Notes: generated by a model not told the origin, from the sequence alone. Positions 10,705 through 21,789 are shown, counted from the stretch's first letter. The stretch: DNA of 64,000 nt from Lingula anatina (GCF_001039355.2 NW_019775419.1:1-64000); one strand, 5' to 3'. Made by a program: numbers and translations.

Positions 10705-13700
10705 TAACTCTCTCTCTCTCTCTCCCTCATCTCATTTTCTCTCTCACACAAACACACAACCACTTCACAGCCAGATACATTGTATTTCACAACATCCCTA
10801 CCTGTAAAAAGTCTCCAGCATTATTCAGGATACCATCCACAGCAAACAGCTGACACAGCTGAGTTAACACCCTGGCAACATCCTCATGGTGGCCGTATTG
10901 TTCAATGGAATCCACAAAGTTCTTCAGCACATAACACTGGACATGGGCCTGGAAAAATAGGTCAACATAAAATAAGGTCACACATAAAAGTGGTCATGGG
11001 CTAAGGAAAAAAAGATAAACCCAATTGGGCTTAGGAAAAAAAGATAAACCCAATTTTGTTTACCAGTTACAATGGACTTAGGAATGGAAAATTTGTCAAC
11101 ACAAAAGAAGGGTACCAGTTACAATGCGCATGGGCCTGGAAAGATAGGTCAACACAAAATTAGGTCATCAATTACAGTAGGCAATAGCCTAGGGGAAAAG
11201 GTCAACACTGCAATTGGTCATCAATTACAGGAGGTATACATGGGCCTTGAAAAAACTGATTGCAGAGGACAGGAGCCTTAACAAAAGGAGGCTATTTTAA
11301 CTAGATGGACAGAGGTCATTTGAATTCCTTACCTTGGCACAGTGGACTAACTGGACAGAGGCCAGGTTCCAGGCCACCTCCTGGGGCTGGCCTCTCTCCA
11401 TGTGGGCCTTCATTTGCAGGGCAGCTTTACCAATTAACCTGAACACAAATACAAAATCATACAGCAATGCTGGTAAATATACAGATGTAAAACAGGAAGT
11501 TCAAAGAAACAGGCATGCAATGTGAAGATAAGTTGCAATTTACAGTAGATGATAAATGAGTTGAAAAAAAAAAAAAGGAATCAAGGAATATATATGACAA
11601 ACTGTTTAAACATTTTAACCTCTCAAATCAAAATGCCTAATATTTTAATTTCCTCCTCAATTGATTGCACTGGTAGATCTATATAGTGATCCACATCTCT
11701 GGCAAGTATTTTAAAATTTAATCATTTAATACAAAATAAAAATTAAAAACAGTGAAATTATGTGCAGGGATGGGTCAAGCAATGATTGGTAAAAAAACTG
11801 CTTTTATCTGAGGGAAAGTTACCATTTTGGCACATAAATCGCAGACAGGACACCTAAAACATATCTCAGGTTACCTTCTAGCCCTGTGTTGGTATGCAGA
11901 GACCAGACTGACCAAACTAAGGTCATCCCCAATCATGCACCTGTCCACTCCTTTCTGATTCAAGTACGCCACAAAACCTGGCAACTCATTCCCCTGGGCT
12001 GCTTGTCCACACGCTTTCATTAAATATCTGAAACAAATTCAAAACAGTTTCATTTACAATTTGATATAATAATAATTTAACAGTAAGAGCTAATTACAAC
12101 TCCTTTCCCTGCACAGCATGTCTAAATGCCTTGATTAAATACTTAAAACAAACATACTTACTATTTGTTTATTCTTACATCTCTTTGGGGTACATGAAAT
12201 GCAAACTGTGAACCTGTAATTTGGTCACCGATTTATGGAGAGTCCAACTGATGATATTCTGAGGTAACGTATGTCAATCATATATACGTACTTATGGCAG
12301 CCAGTAATATTTATTCAAAGGGAAAGTGCATTAAGGCATACTAACTGTTGATTAAATTTAATTAATTAATAATAGTTTTAATGAAAGTTGGCCATCTTTC
12401 CATTTTTTTTTTTTTTTTTTTTGTTAGTCCAGTGGCGGTCCAAAAGATGGCTGGACACATCTCTGGCGAAAGGCCTGACCAGTAAAAATGAATTGTAAAA
12501 TTAACAGTCTGTGCAACATTTCTTTATGGTGTGACATATAGTATTACTATCAGGGGCAGATCCAGAGATATTTTCTGACAGTCTTCCAAGTTATCTTTGT
12601 TGATCCATCCTACATTTTTGACCGTCTTCTGACAGAAAAATCAGATACTCATCAATGTAAACTTGAAAATCTGACAGTCTTCCAGAAGACGGCCTCAATC
12701 CGCCCTTGCCTTTTACCTTGCTGTCTGTAGCATCATCACTGTATTCTCTCCCTCGTAGGTACACGCTGGTGTTGCATCCACATAGATCTTGGGCAGTCCA
12801 CTGGCGTGGGAATAGCCATGGCCACCGCATGACAGTCGACAGGTCTCGATACCTTCATTGGTTGCCCAGGTGCTCATTGCCTTCAGTCCTGCTGACAGAG
12901 CATGAAGCTGTAAAGAAAAAATAAATACCAGACTAATACAGATAATATAAAAAAAATCTACTACTTAAAGGATTAATGTGAAAATCGGTAAAAAAAAAAA
13001 AAAAAAGAAAATTGTTTTTTTTTCAAAAAAGAAAATTGTTTTTTTTAATGCATTTTTCATCAGTGAGACAGGATGTTTTTTTACCCCCCCATTTCATCCC
13101 TTTAGAAACTGCGGACATTTTTCTATCATTTGTACAAAAGATAATGAAAAACATATTTCACAGATATAAACCTTGTAGCAGTTACTTACACATTCCTTTA
13201 CTCTCCCCTTCTTTCTTTTATTTGTTTAATTATTTTTATTAAGGGGTGGCAATAAAGATGGCACAAAGGAAGCATGAATTTCAAACACTATAATAAATAT
13301 AACACTTTGGTTTGAATACAACTGAGAATAACCATGTCACTGATTACACACTAAATCACTGGAACATGTCAAATGGTTAAGGGACCACTCCCACAGATAT
13401 TTGGATCGATCTATCTCCCTGGGGAGTCTCACTTAATTGCTATCAACATAACCGGCTTAAATGTCTGTCACGCCAAGTAAAGCTGTTAGGGGGTAATTAT
13501 CTTTACCATAGCTGATTCGGTAGGCGTGACAGACATTTAAGCCAGTTTAGTTGATGGCAATTTAGTGAGACTCCGCAGGGAGTTAGACCGATTCAGATGG
13601 ATCTATCTGGGTATGGGAACCCAGTCTTACATACCTCTGGTAACCTCTTAAAATCCCCAGCCATGATCTGGCCCTGAATATCCAGGTAGGTCTCCCTCAT

Positions 13701-13887
13701 GGAGCGACCAGCAAACCAGTAGGCATAGCTGGTGGCCAGCAAGGGAAATAACTTGTGTTGCTGGGTTTGGTAGTCCAATACCTGTGGCTCTGGTTCTCTG
13801 AATTCAAAAATAATAATAATAATAATAAAAATAATTATAATAGTTTGGTAGTCCAATACCTGGTTCTCTTAATTCAAAAATAATAAA

Positions 13888-13923
<36 letters not shown>

Positions 13924-16900
13924 TTATGTTTATTCTGCCAATGAAATTCAGGTTCACTGAGTAAAAATAGTAATGCCCCATGTAAATTATTTAATATCTA
14001 ACATATAATGGACCATCAGTGATAATCCAAAGTTGAAAGACCCATGCCAATTGTCACTGAACCTGAAAACTGAATGAATTTCATAAAAAAAAAACTAAAA
14101 TTCAATTAACATCATCAATACACAGACTTGACTTTTTGACTGTTCAATAAGTTTTGATTTCAAATTAGTCGTACTCTGAGGCCCACAGGTCCTAATGACC
14201 AGCCATCTTCAATTTTTCCATCCCAGAATGCATCACAGCCTTACCCGGGCTTCATCTCCGACTGTCTCCGCACTGCACTGTATCTTATAGCAATCGTGCA
14301 GGCCTCCCCCAGGTTCTTTGCTGCAGTACTTACAATTGCAGATCGTACAAAAACCATGGTGCCATAAGTCAGCTTCTCATTGGCCTTTCTTATGTAGCGA
14401 CCATCTTTGGTTACCTTAAGGGAAAAATAACAAATCCGGTAAGACTCACTTTTAAATTTATTTCATTAAAACCAACCTCAAAACATTATTATCTATTTTA
14501 ATACTCAAATTTTAATATTGAACTGAACTGCCAAACTAAGATTATAATATAAAAACTTAATTAACTAACCATCTTTCATTAAAACTATTTTTAATTAATT
14601 AAATTTAATCAACAAGTAGTATGCCTTAATGCACTTTCCCTTTGAATAAATATTACTGCCATAAATATGTATATATGATTGACATACGTTACCTCAGAAT
14701 ATCTCATCAGCATGTTGTCCCGTGGTATGCGGACATTGTGATAACGTAAGAAACCGTTGTCCACTGCCTCATAGCCAAACTTAGGGCCAATATCTCCCAC
14801 CTCAACGCCTGAAATGTAAAACATAATAATAATAATAACAACAACAACAACAGCAACAACAACAATTATAATAACAGCCAAACTTGGGGTAGATGTCAAA
14901 CTTGGAGCTGATATCTCTCTCCTCTATCCCTGATATGATAATCATGATCATTTTATTTTTTGGTATATTACCTGAGGATGAAATATTATCCTGAACATGA
15001 AAACTGGTATAGTTGACCACAAGTTTATTAGCTTCAATCCCATGCCAGCATTTTGGTTTACATAATGCCATACAGTAATTGGCAATGGCTGTTGGGCTTA
15101 CATGTCCTTATGTTGGACAATGAAGGCATAAATACCATGACGTTTATATATAATATCACATAGTACCTGGCAATGGCTGGTGGGTTTCCATATCACTATG
15201 TGTGTTGGACAATGAAGGCATGGATACCATGACATTTATATATAATATCACATAGTACCTGGCAATGGCTGGTGGGTTTCCATATCACTGTGTGTGTTGG
15301 ACAATGAAGGTATGGATACCATGACATTTATATATAATATCACATAGTACCTGGCAATGGCTTGTGGGTTTCCATGTCCTTATGTTAGACAATGAAGGCA
15401 TGGATACCATGACATTTACTTGTAATATCACACTGTACCTGGCAATGGCTGGTGGGTTTCCATGTCTCTGTGTTGGACAATGAAGGCATGAATACCATGA
15501 CATTTATATATAATATCACACAGTACCTGGCAATGGCTGGTGGGTTTCCATGTCTCTGTGTTGGACAATGAAGGCATGAATACCATGACACTTGCCACCC
15601 GTATACAGTTGGGCCAAGACTACGGCATGGTTGGTGGTTTTTCCCACTTAATAAATAAATAATCAAAATATTAATTAAAATGAATTAACATAAATAAATT
15701 TAAAATGAAAAAAGAATAGACTGAAGAAGTTAGTTATTAAATTCTAGGTAAGTGCTAACACTCACCAATTTAGTCAAATGCTTAAACTGACTTAAACTGG
15801 CTTGACAAAACAAGGTTGATGTGACTTGTTTTTATCAATTTGTTGAAAAAAAGATGAAAAAGTAGTGATTTGGCTACTTGAAAAAAAAATCCAGGGCTGT
15901 ATTTTTCAAAAAGGCACTCAAAACCATCTAGTTTAAAGCTGCCTTACAATAATTCTTGGCAATAACTAAATAAATAAATAAATATTCATTAAAATAACAA
16001 ATCTTACAATTTCCAGGCCACCATTTGGTAGAAGTCAGAGTAGGGCTATTGATAATAAACTGCTCGGTTTGGGGATCATAGGTGGCAGTAGTTTCCAGAC
16101 CCCTCACAAATGTACCTGGAAGTGGTCAGGATTTCACATTAAAGTATCAGCAAATTAATTAATTTTTCAATTAAAAACCAATTAATTCATTAATTAATGA
16201 AAAGAGATAACATATCATTACAAAAGCATTTTTGTTTTTACTTTATTATTACATTATCTTTTCATTAAAAGTGTCCATACTTGAAACTTATCCCATTATA
16301 TCTAACACTGACAAATTATTACCAGTATGTGAATTCAAATATTCTAAATTTAAATTTTGTTTTGTTTTTCTGAATAAACATTATATTTTGGTTTCAATTA
16401 CTGCTACTTAAAACTTTTGTTTATTTCCCATACCATATAGCAATGTTACTGATATTGAAACAAACTCTTATGCACTGGCAAAAGTAAAACTAAATGGTCT
16501 TAATAATTGAAAGCGATGAAGAAAAATAAAATAGGCACAACCCCAAAAATGACAACTTAATATTTTTTTTCTAAAATTGGACTGTAGAAGCTATCAACCC
16601 CCTTTCCCATCCCCCCCCCCAAAAAAAAATAATAAATAAAATATCAGCATCCCTCAAAATACCACAAAAAAAAAAGAAAAAAAAAAAAAAAAGCAGAAGC
16701 AGTCACAGATAAGCCAAGCTGTCAGTTTTAATGCGAGGCCACATATCCGTGAAACATTTTTTCAGAGGAAACTGCCAAAAAAGTTTTTCGGTTATTTTTG
16801 CAAGCATTTAAATTTAATTAACTAATATTGACATTTTTGAAATGAGGCATGTGATCAGTGAAAGAATGGAAGCTATGCAGCATTTCAGACTCCATAAATG

Positions 16901-19900
16901 GAGAGAGCATGGACAAACAGAACTTGTTTTTGCATATAAAGCTTCATGGAAAATAAATTTAAATAATTTTCATATTTGTGTTTTTCATATTATACTGATC
17001 CTGGAGTACAAATTAATGTGAAAAAGCACCTTAGACACAGGAACCACTCAGTAAGCAGATAATATAAATAAAGCGCTGCAAGCAGTTTATTTATAACATT
17101 TTCATTTTTTTAATATTTCCTTCATTAAACATTTAAAAAATCAAATATAAAAATATTTTCACATTTTTGTGTCAGGCTTATTAAATAAACCCAGTCATAT
17201 TCTTACTTGTTATGGTACATAAAAGGTTTACTCAAGTCAGAGAGGTAATGCTCCGAGTATCATAAGTCACTGGAAGCGCACTTCCAACTCTTCCTCTCTC
17301 TCTCTCTCACTCCGCAAACATAGTATTGTTTTTATGCAATTAACAAAGAAACTGAACTGTTCTTTGCACATTTTAATCTAAGTTAAATTGTACTTGTTTG
17401 CTTATCAAAGGCTAAGTATCAAATAAATGCAACATACCTTTGGCCTTTTGGGACACCAAGGATTAAAATAAACATTTCTTTAAAGCAACAGCCAGTGATC
17501 AAAAATATTAACAAACTTTTTTTATAAATCTCAGCTTAAATTTGACTTGCATTTAATATCATGGACTGCATCCAGTAAAGCAATGGGGAAAGGAGCAGGG
17601 AAATCTCAAATTATGGGAAAAAACAGCCAATTTTTTTGCAAGCAAATTCTTTTTCAATGGGCAATAATCACGCACATGGGCAATAAAAGCAAGATGAAGC
17701 TTTTCTTAATTTCATCTTACCATGACCCAACTCAGTTTGAGCATAGGTCCCAATAACAATCAAATTCTCACACAACGGCAGCCATTTTTCTCCCTGTTTC
17801 TCACTGCACTGGGCCATAAGCATTGGAATAAACATGCCATATTGAAGGGCCAAAGGAGAGTTTTCATGGGGAGCCGAAAAACTGGAGAAAAGATGATTTT
17901 ACTAAGCATATCAAATGTTTCCAATACATTGAGACAAACTTTGGCTTTGCTCTCAGGTGAATTTTTCACTCCTCAGGTATCACTAGTGCAATTTCTTTGA
18001 GAAGAAAAAACACCGTAAAAAATTGATTTGAATTCTTTATCAAATGTGTTTATTTTACCATGTCTTAGTAAGAAAAAAAAATTAAGGATTTTTTTCACTT
18101 CAAATGTATGTATAGTTAAACTGTGTTCTTATTGTGACAGGCATATGCCAATCTTGTTTTTTTTTAAATACATATTCATGGTTTCTGTAAGGTACTACAA
18201 ATGCTTTTCAAGGCCTTGTGAAGTGTAGTTGACATAGTTGACCACAAGTGTAGGGGCTCCAATCACATTGTCATTTTTATTTAAATGTGTTTTTTTTTTG
18301 TTTTGTTTTGTTATGGAATCATGAGTCCCTCTTTACAGATCTTTATTAAAACAAGGGCATTACTTTATTTTATCATTAATAAAATCTAAACTAACGCTAT
18401 TAAGAAAATTGCTGGCAGAGTTTTGGGGTACTAAATGGTGTCATTAAATTGGTGTTAAAATGGTGTTTGTGGGTGCTCAGATAAAGGAGACATTTGAGAA
18501 ATCAATTTTTCAATTTATACCCCAAAACTTTTTTCTTCACTCTGTCAAGTATAGACCTTTCCAGACATGAAATTATAATCAAGGGATCATGTTAGTGACA
18601 TGAATGAAAAGAGCTGTTGTTACATAAAAAATACCAGCATGAAACATTGAAAAGTCAGACAGGTCCCTTTGAATATATCAGTGCCATTATACACCTTAAC
18701 AATGCTTAACACAGACTGCTAATGATCAAGTTCTGCCAATGTAAATCAGACACATTAAAATGCAGGTAATATTCTAAACATTATTACAGACATTTTTTGA
18801 TCATCAAAACAGATTCCTGCTTGATATTTCAAAGTGTTTGTGCATGTATATTTGAAGCTCAGTCTTTATTTTAAAAAATAAATAAATAAACATACATATT
18901 TATTTAAAATAAGGTTGGGATCAGCTGTAAGTTGTTTATATTATAGTCTACAGATTATATTGTATTTGTTATTATATAAACATCCATATTTATGTAACAA
19001 AAGGTGGGGATCAGCTGCAATTTGGTAACATTATAGTCTACAACTTATATTATTTATTGGGTATAATTTTCCGTCATTGCGATCAATTTCACACACCACT
19101 AATTAATATAGACTATTTTGGGCTCATTTCCTGAATATTTTAAACTTTTACTCCATTAAATGGTAACCAAGCTGAAAAACTAAACAGCTATCCTCTAGAA
19201 GACCACTCCCAATCACATGCCTCATTTCAAATTTGACTTTTCTTATTTTTATAATCTATAACAAACAAAGCAAAATGGGTCCAACAATAATACATACAAA
19301 ATGCTCCTCAGAGAAATGATAATTGAAAATGATAAAATGCCAGTTATTTAGCCCTCTGATTCCATCCTACGTATAAAACAATAAAAGCCTGCCTGTAAAA
19401 CTCCATTTCTAATACCCTTTACCTGACTACATTGATGTCAGTTTTTAACTTCCTTACCACCCCCTTACATCAATAATCCCAATATTCATACTAGACTAGC
19501 ACTCCTGTTTCTGACTGCCATCTCAGATTCTACTATCCTTTCCAGCCTTTCTATTGATACCAATTATCCCAATTTATGGGACTGGGTTCCCAATTTCCTT
19601 ACCATGCCCCACCTCAGTCTGAGCATAGGTTCCAACTATTCTGTAACTTTCACATAATGGCAGCCATTTTCTCCTCTGTTTGTCACTGCCCTGTCCTGCA
19701 ATTGCTGGGATAAACATAGTTGTGTGAAGGCCTATTGGAGAACTTTCATGGGGCATTGCACCTCTGTGGATAAGAAAGCACCACTAGTGGGCTTGATTTG
19801 GTCTTAAAGTGCAATTTAAGAACACAAATAGTCTTACATGATCTTAAAACATGAGTAAGACCATTTCTAGTCTGACAGCCAATTTAGTTGTCTCCCCTTA

Positions 19901-21050
19901 CACATTCTCCTATTGTGAGCAGAGGTGTCCTCTATTGTGAGGGGAGGTATCCCCCATTGTGAGGGGAGGAAACTGCTTGACCACTTAAGTAGATGTTAGA
20001 TCATTTTTGATCTTAAAAGCAGATTCAGTCCATTTTAAGACTACTGCTGTAATGATTAAGATCGTGTAAGATCACTTGTGAACTTAAATTGCACTTTAAG
20101 ACCAAATCCAGCCCACTAGTGCACACTCCTTCCCTCAATGTATATAAGCATTAACAAGAATAATTTCTTTTTTTAACTTTTCGGCCTGCATTCTTAGTTT
20201 GATATTGACATCGATTTTTGATGGCCCGGTTCATTAAAAGTAAATCTAGATGTATTTAGCTTTAGGTGTAGCAAACATGAGAGCTAAAACAAGCTCTCAA
20301 TTAAGGGGGGTCGGTAGCCTAGCATGCTGTAAGACAAACACAACATTTACAAGCACAAACTCAATGAGAAATACTGTGATTATAATTGCATTTTAACAAT
20401 TTAAATATTGGGAACATATCACCAAAGACCACAAAAGGGATGCTTAGGGACTGTTTTAAGACCATATATTTTTTAATGGAAGTGTTGATTGAGTCAATGA
20501 TCACATGCCTCATACCAAATTTCAATAAAACTGAATTCCAATAAACTTTCCCAGAATAAATATATCAACTTTTTCACTTTTTTATATATGAAATCAAGTC
20601 AAGATTTCATATTCATTTTGCATGCCTAACATCAACAAATCAAATGTCCCAGACTTATTTCTTATGATACAGTAAAAGTAGTCTGCATCAAATTTCATCA
20701 ACAAACCATTTCAATTTTCTTAAATTTGAAACTGGGTGCTGAAACCCATAATCCCCAAACAATTATTGTTTCCTTATTCAATAAATATCATTTTAATGTG
20801 AATTAAAACTATAACTTCAATCAAAGAAACTCCCATAATCAACCGCCACATAAAAATCACAAGACAAATATCGGAAACATTGAATGTACCATGTCCCATC
20901 TCGGTCTGATTATACGTGAATATGATTTGATAGTTTTCCATCTTTGGCAGCCATGTTTGTTGCTGTTCGTCTGTGCCTAGAGAGCGCACACAGGGGATTG
21001 ACACTCCTTCGTGAATGGCAAGGGGGGAATTCTCATGAGCTTGGTAGATG
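9111..21050 (-). CDS. ACOX1: peroxisomal acyl-CoA oxidase 1, 5' exons missing
   Basis: ACOX1 is the FAD enzyme for the first, H2O2-forming step of peroxisomal beta-oxidation of long-chain acyl-CoAs. Exons in gene order: one of three variants (20890-21050, 19603-19763 or 17721-17881), then 16008-16115, 15527-15646, 14693-14808, 14245-14414, 13635-13797, 12717-12907, 11875-12027, 11333-11438, 10802-10948, 9903-10264 (interrupted by a gap artefact) and 9111-9176. All phases join. With the gap artefact removed the visible part gives about 568 codons; the family has about 660, so roughly 90 N-terminal residues are missing. Family motifs in order: 'GTYAQTE.GHG', '[13 protein letters not shown]', 'WWPG..GKT.NHA', '[10 protein letters not shown]', 'AIRYSAVR', '[12 protein letters not shown]', '[14 protein letters not shown]' (with the catalytic Glu) and '[20 protein letters not shown]'. 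The C-terminus is Ser-Lys-Leu, a type 1 peroxisomal targeting signal. Confidence 0.93.
9313..9366. repeat. (AT)n microsatellite
   Basis: About 25 uninterrupted AT units in the last ACOX1 intron. Confidence 0.95.
9568..9842. repeat. MITE family B, composite copy
   Basis: Begins 'gcattcagaacagaggagta' and ends 'ttagtctggtggtctgaatg'. It includes 'cagatcaaatatggctaacc' and 'gtgggtcagccatag', the arms seen in the other family B copies. Confidence 0.6.
9903..10264 (-). CDS. ACOX1: ACOX1 penultimate exon, partly duplicated across a 6-N gap
   Basis: The true exon should be about 207 nt and encode 'GGFMSYDQ...KSSPLNDTQ'. In the assembly its 3' three-quarters occurs twice, as 9903-10056 and 10063-10264, separated by six N. 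The two copies differ at a few bases. Reading through the gap breaks the frame, while either copy alone is intact. This looks like two alleles left side by side at a gap rather than a real exon duplication. Confidence 0.75.
10388..10765. repeat. compound CT/CA microsatellite
   Basis: Long runs of (CT)n with (CA)n blocks. The reading frames through it (Ser/Leu/His/Thr repeats) are low-complexity artefacts. Confidence 0.95.
12247..12392. repeat. inverted copy of the ACOX1 exon edge and intron at 14565-14708
   Basis: On the plus strand this block reads as the reverse complement of 14565-14708 at roughly 90% identity by eye. It includes the last bases of the exon ('atattctgag'), its GT donor ('gtaacgtatgtc') and about 120 bases of intron. 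It lies in a different ACOX1 intron about 2.3 kb away. Confidence 0.8.
13384..13628. repeat. fold-back MITE, family A (best preserved)
   Basis: Left arm 'ctcccacagatatttggatc' and right arm 'gatctatctgggtatgggaa'. The inner arms 'cttaaatgtctgtcacgcc' and 'ggcgtgacagacatttaag' are perfect inverses. The right end lies about 7 bases from the ACOX1 exon at 13635, so the insertion forms the donor-side intron flank. Confidence 0.8.
13846..13925. repeat. partial copy of an ACOX1 exon start plus (TAA)n
   Basis: The sequence 'ttggtagtccaatacctgg' followed by 'ttctcttaattcaaaaataa' repeats the exon-intron boundary at about 13785-13815, with a 10-base deletion and the acceptor changed from CAG to AAG. 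A long (TAA)n run follows. Confidence 0.75.
14868..14935 (-). repeat. degenerate relic of the start of the ACOX1 exon 14693-14808
   Basis: On the minus strand this reads '[18 protein letters not shown]' in an open frame, directly upstream of the real exon start '[14 protein letters not shown]'. The nucleotide match includes the CAG acceptor-like trinucleotide. It looks like two overlapping partial copies of the exon's first 45 bases. It is probably not spliced. Confidence 0.55.
15070..15526 (-). repeat. minisatellite derived from the end of an ACOX1 exon and its donor site
   Basis: Five tandem units of about 88-93 bases follow the real exon (15527-15646) in the intron. Each unit copies the last 60 or so coding bases ('[20 protein letters not shown]'), the splice donor and about 30 intron bases. 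The four units nearest the exon keep an AG-GTAC donor; the farthest has lost it. Similarity to the exon falls with distance. Confidence 0.85.
17721..17881 (-). CDS. ACOX1: ACOX1 alternative exon, variant A
   Basis: 161 nt, entering and leaving in the same phase as variants B and C. The acceptor is CAG (complement at 17882-17884) and the donor GTAAGA. It encodes '...[16 protein letters not shown]...' and ends with the family motif '[12 protein letters not shown]', part of the acyl-CoA/FAD pocket. It is the variant closest to the following exon (16008-16115). Its '[10 protein letters not shown]' segment resembles the 'LHLGMFLP' type of vertebrate exon 3, judged from memory of that family. Confidence 0.88.
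19603..19763 (-). CDS. ACOX1: ACOX1 alternative exon, variant B
   Basis: 161 nt with the same phase as variants A and C. The acceptor CAG is complementary to 19764-19766 and the donor is GTAAGG. It encodes '[16 protein letters not shown]...' and ends '[12 protein letters not shown]'. It is closest to variant A in sequence ('KWLPLCE' is shared). No stop codon or frameshift is present. Confidence 0.88.
19782..20121. repeat. fold-back MITE with 'cactagtg' ends
   Basis: Terminal inverted repeats of about 40 bases: left 'ttggtcttaaagtgcaattt', right 'aaattgcactttaagaccaa', both bordered by 'cactagtg'. It lies between exon variants B and C. Confidence 0.85.
20890..21050 (-). CDS. ACOX1: ACOX1 alternative exon, variant C (most divergent)
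   Basis: 161 nt, same phase as A and B; acceptor CAG, donor GTACAT. It encodes '[16 protein letters not shown]...' and '[20 protein letters not shown]', then '[11 protein letters not shown]'. Compared with the family motif GTYAQTE, Gly is replaced by Phe and Ala by Asn. The 'GTDEQ...W...ENY.II' pattern recalls the second vertebrate exon 3 type (3II), from memory. The exon is open and both splice sites are present, so a use in alternative splicing is likely. Confidence 0.85.
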
Positions 21051-21072
21051 CTGAAGACAAATTATAGTACAT

Positions 21073-21252
21073 TCAGAACAGCTGACTAATAGATCCACGG
21101 TTAAAACATGGTTACCCACTAAAAATCTGTTGCTTAATTCCCAATTATACACTGATCAGATTCCCTGCAGGGGTTATGCAACATGCATTCAAGTGGGTCA
21201 GCCATATTTGATTTGACGATCTGTTAGTTTGCCTTTCCGAATGCGCTTTAAG
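21073..21252. repeat. MITE, family B
   Basis: Begins 'acattcagaacagctgacta' and ends 'gcctttccgaatgcgc'. It shares 'gtgggtcagccatatttgat' with the 9568-9842 copy. Confidence 0.6.
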
Positions 21253-21789
21253 TATCATGGTAATGATTTGACCTTGTCAGGGGGGGAAATTGTGAGCTTT
21301 ACTGATACTGTTTATTTTTTAAGTGATAAATTCTGAAAATAATATCATTTCTATTAAGTGGCAGCAACAAAATTTAAAACAGGTTACCCTATAATTCTAT
21401 TCCATACAGTGAAATCACAAAACATTTATTCAGAATAGAATTTTTAGTGAATCCAAAATTATGTTCCTGTCAGATTAAATTTCCCCATTTAAAAAGATTC
21501 AAGTCATTACTATACAGTACATTCGAATGGCTTTGAAATGTTAAAGAGATCTCTCATCACATTGCAGAACACTCTTCTGGCTGGAAAAACGGAATTTCAG
21601 AGAATTCCCTGATCTCCATACCTACGCTAGAGGGTATTTTATGCAGATTTCTAACGAGTTGTTAATTGTCAAACCATGAAATACTGGCAGATTCCCAACA
21701 CAGTTATCCACAGGGTTGTATATATCATGGTAGAAATGGCTTGTTGGCCTTGTAACCGGGGGTTTAGAGGTCACTTAATGCAGAAAAAA

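Noticed and set aside
10316-10853. 80- and 148-codon ORFs
   Set aside because: They read through CT/CA microsatellites and give only Ser/Leu/His/Thr repeats.
12591-12830. Minus-strand 79-codon ORF
   Set aside because: Wrong frame over the ACOX1 exon 12717-12907 plus intron; the real frame reads the GGHGYSH and YEGEN motifs.
15070-15646. CRISPR-like regular repeats
   Set aside because: Units are contiguous with no unique spacers and derive from an exon edge; eukaryotic context.
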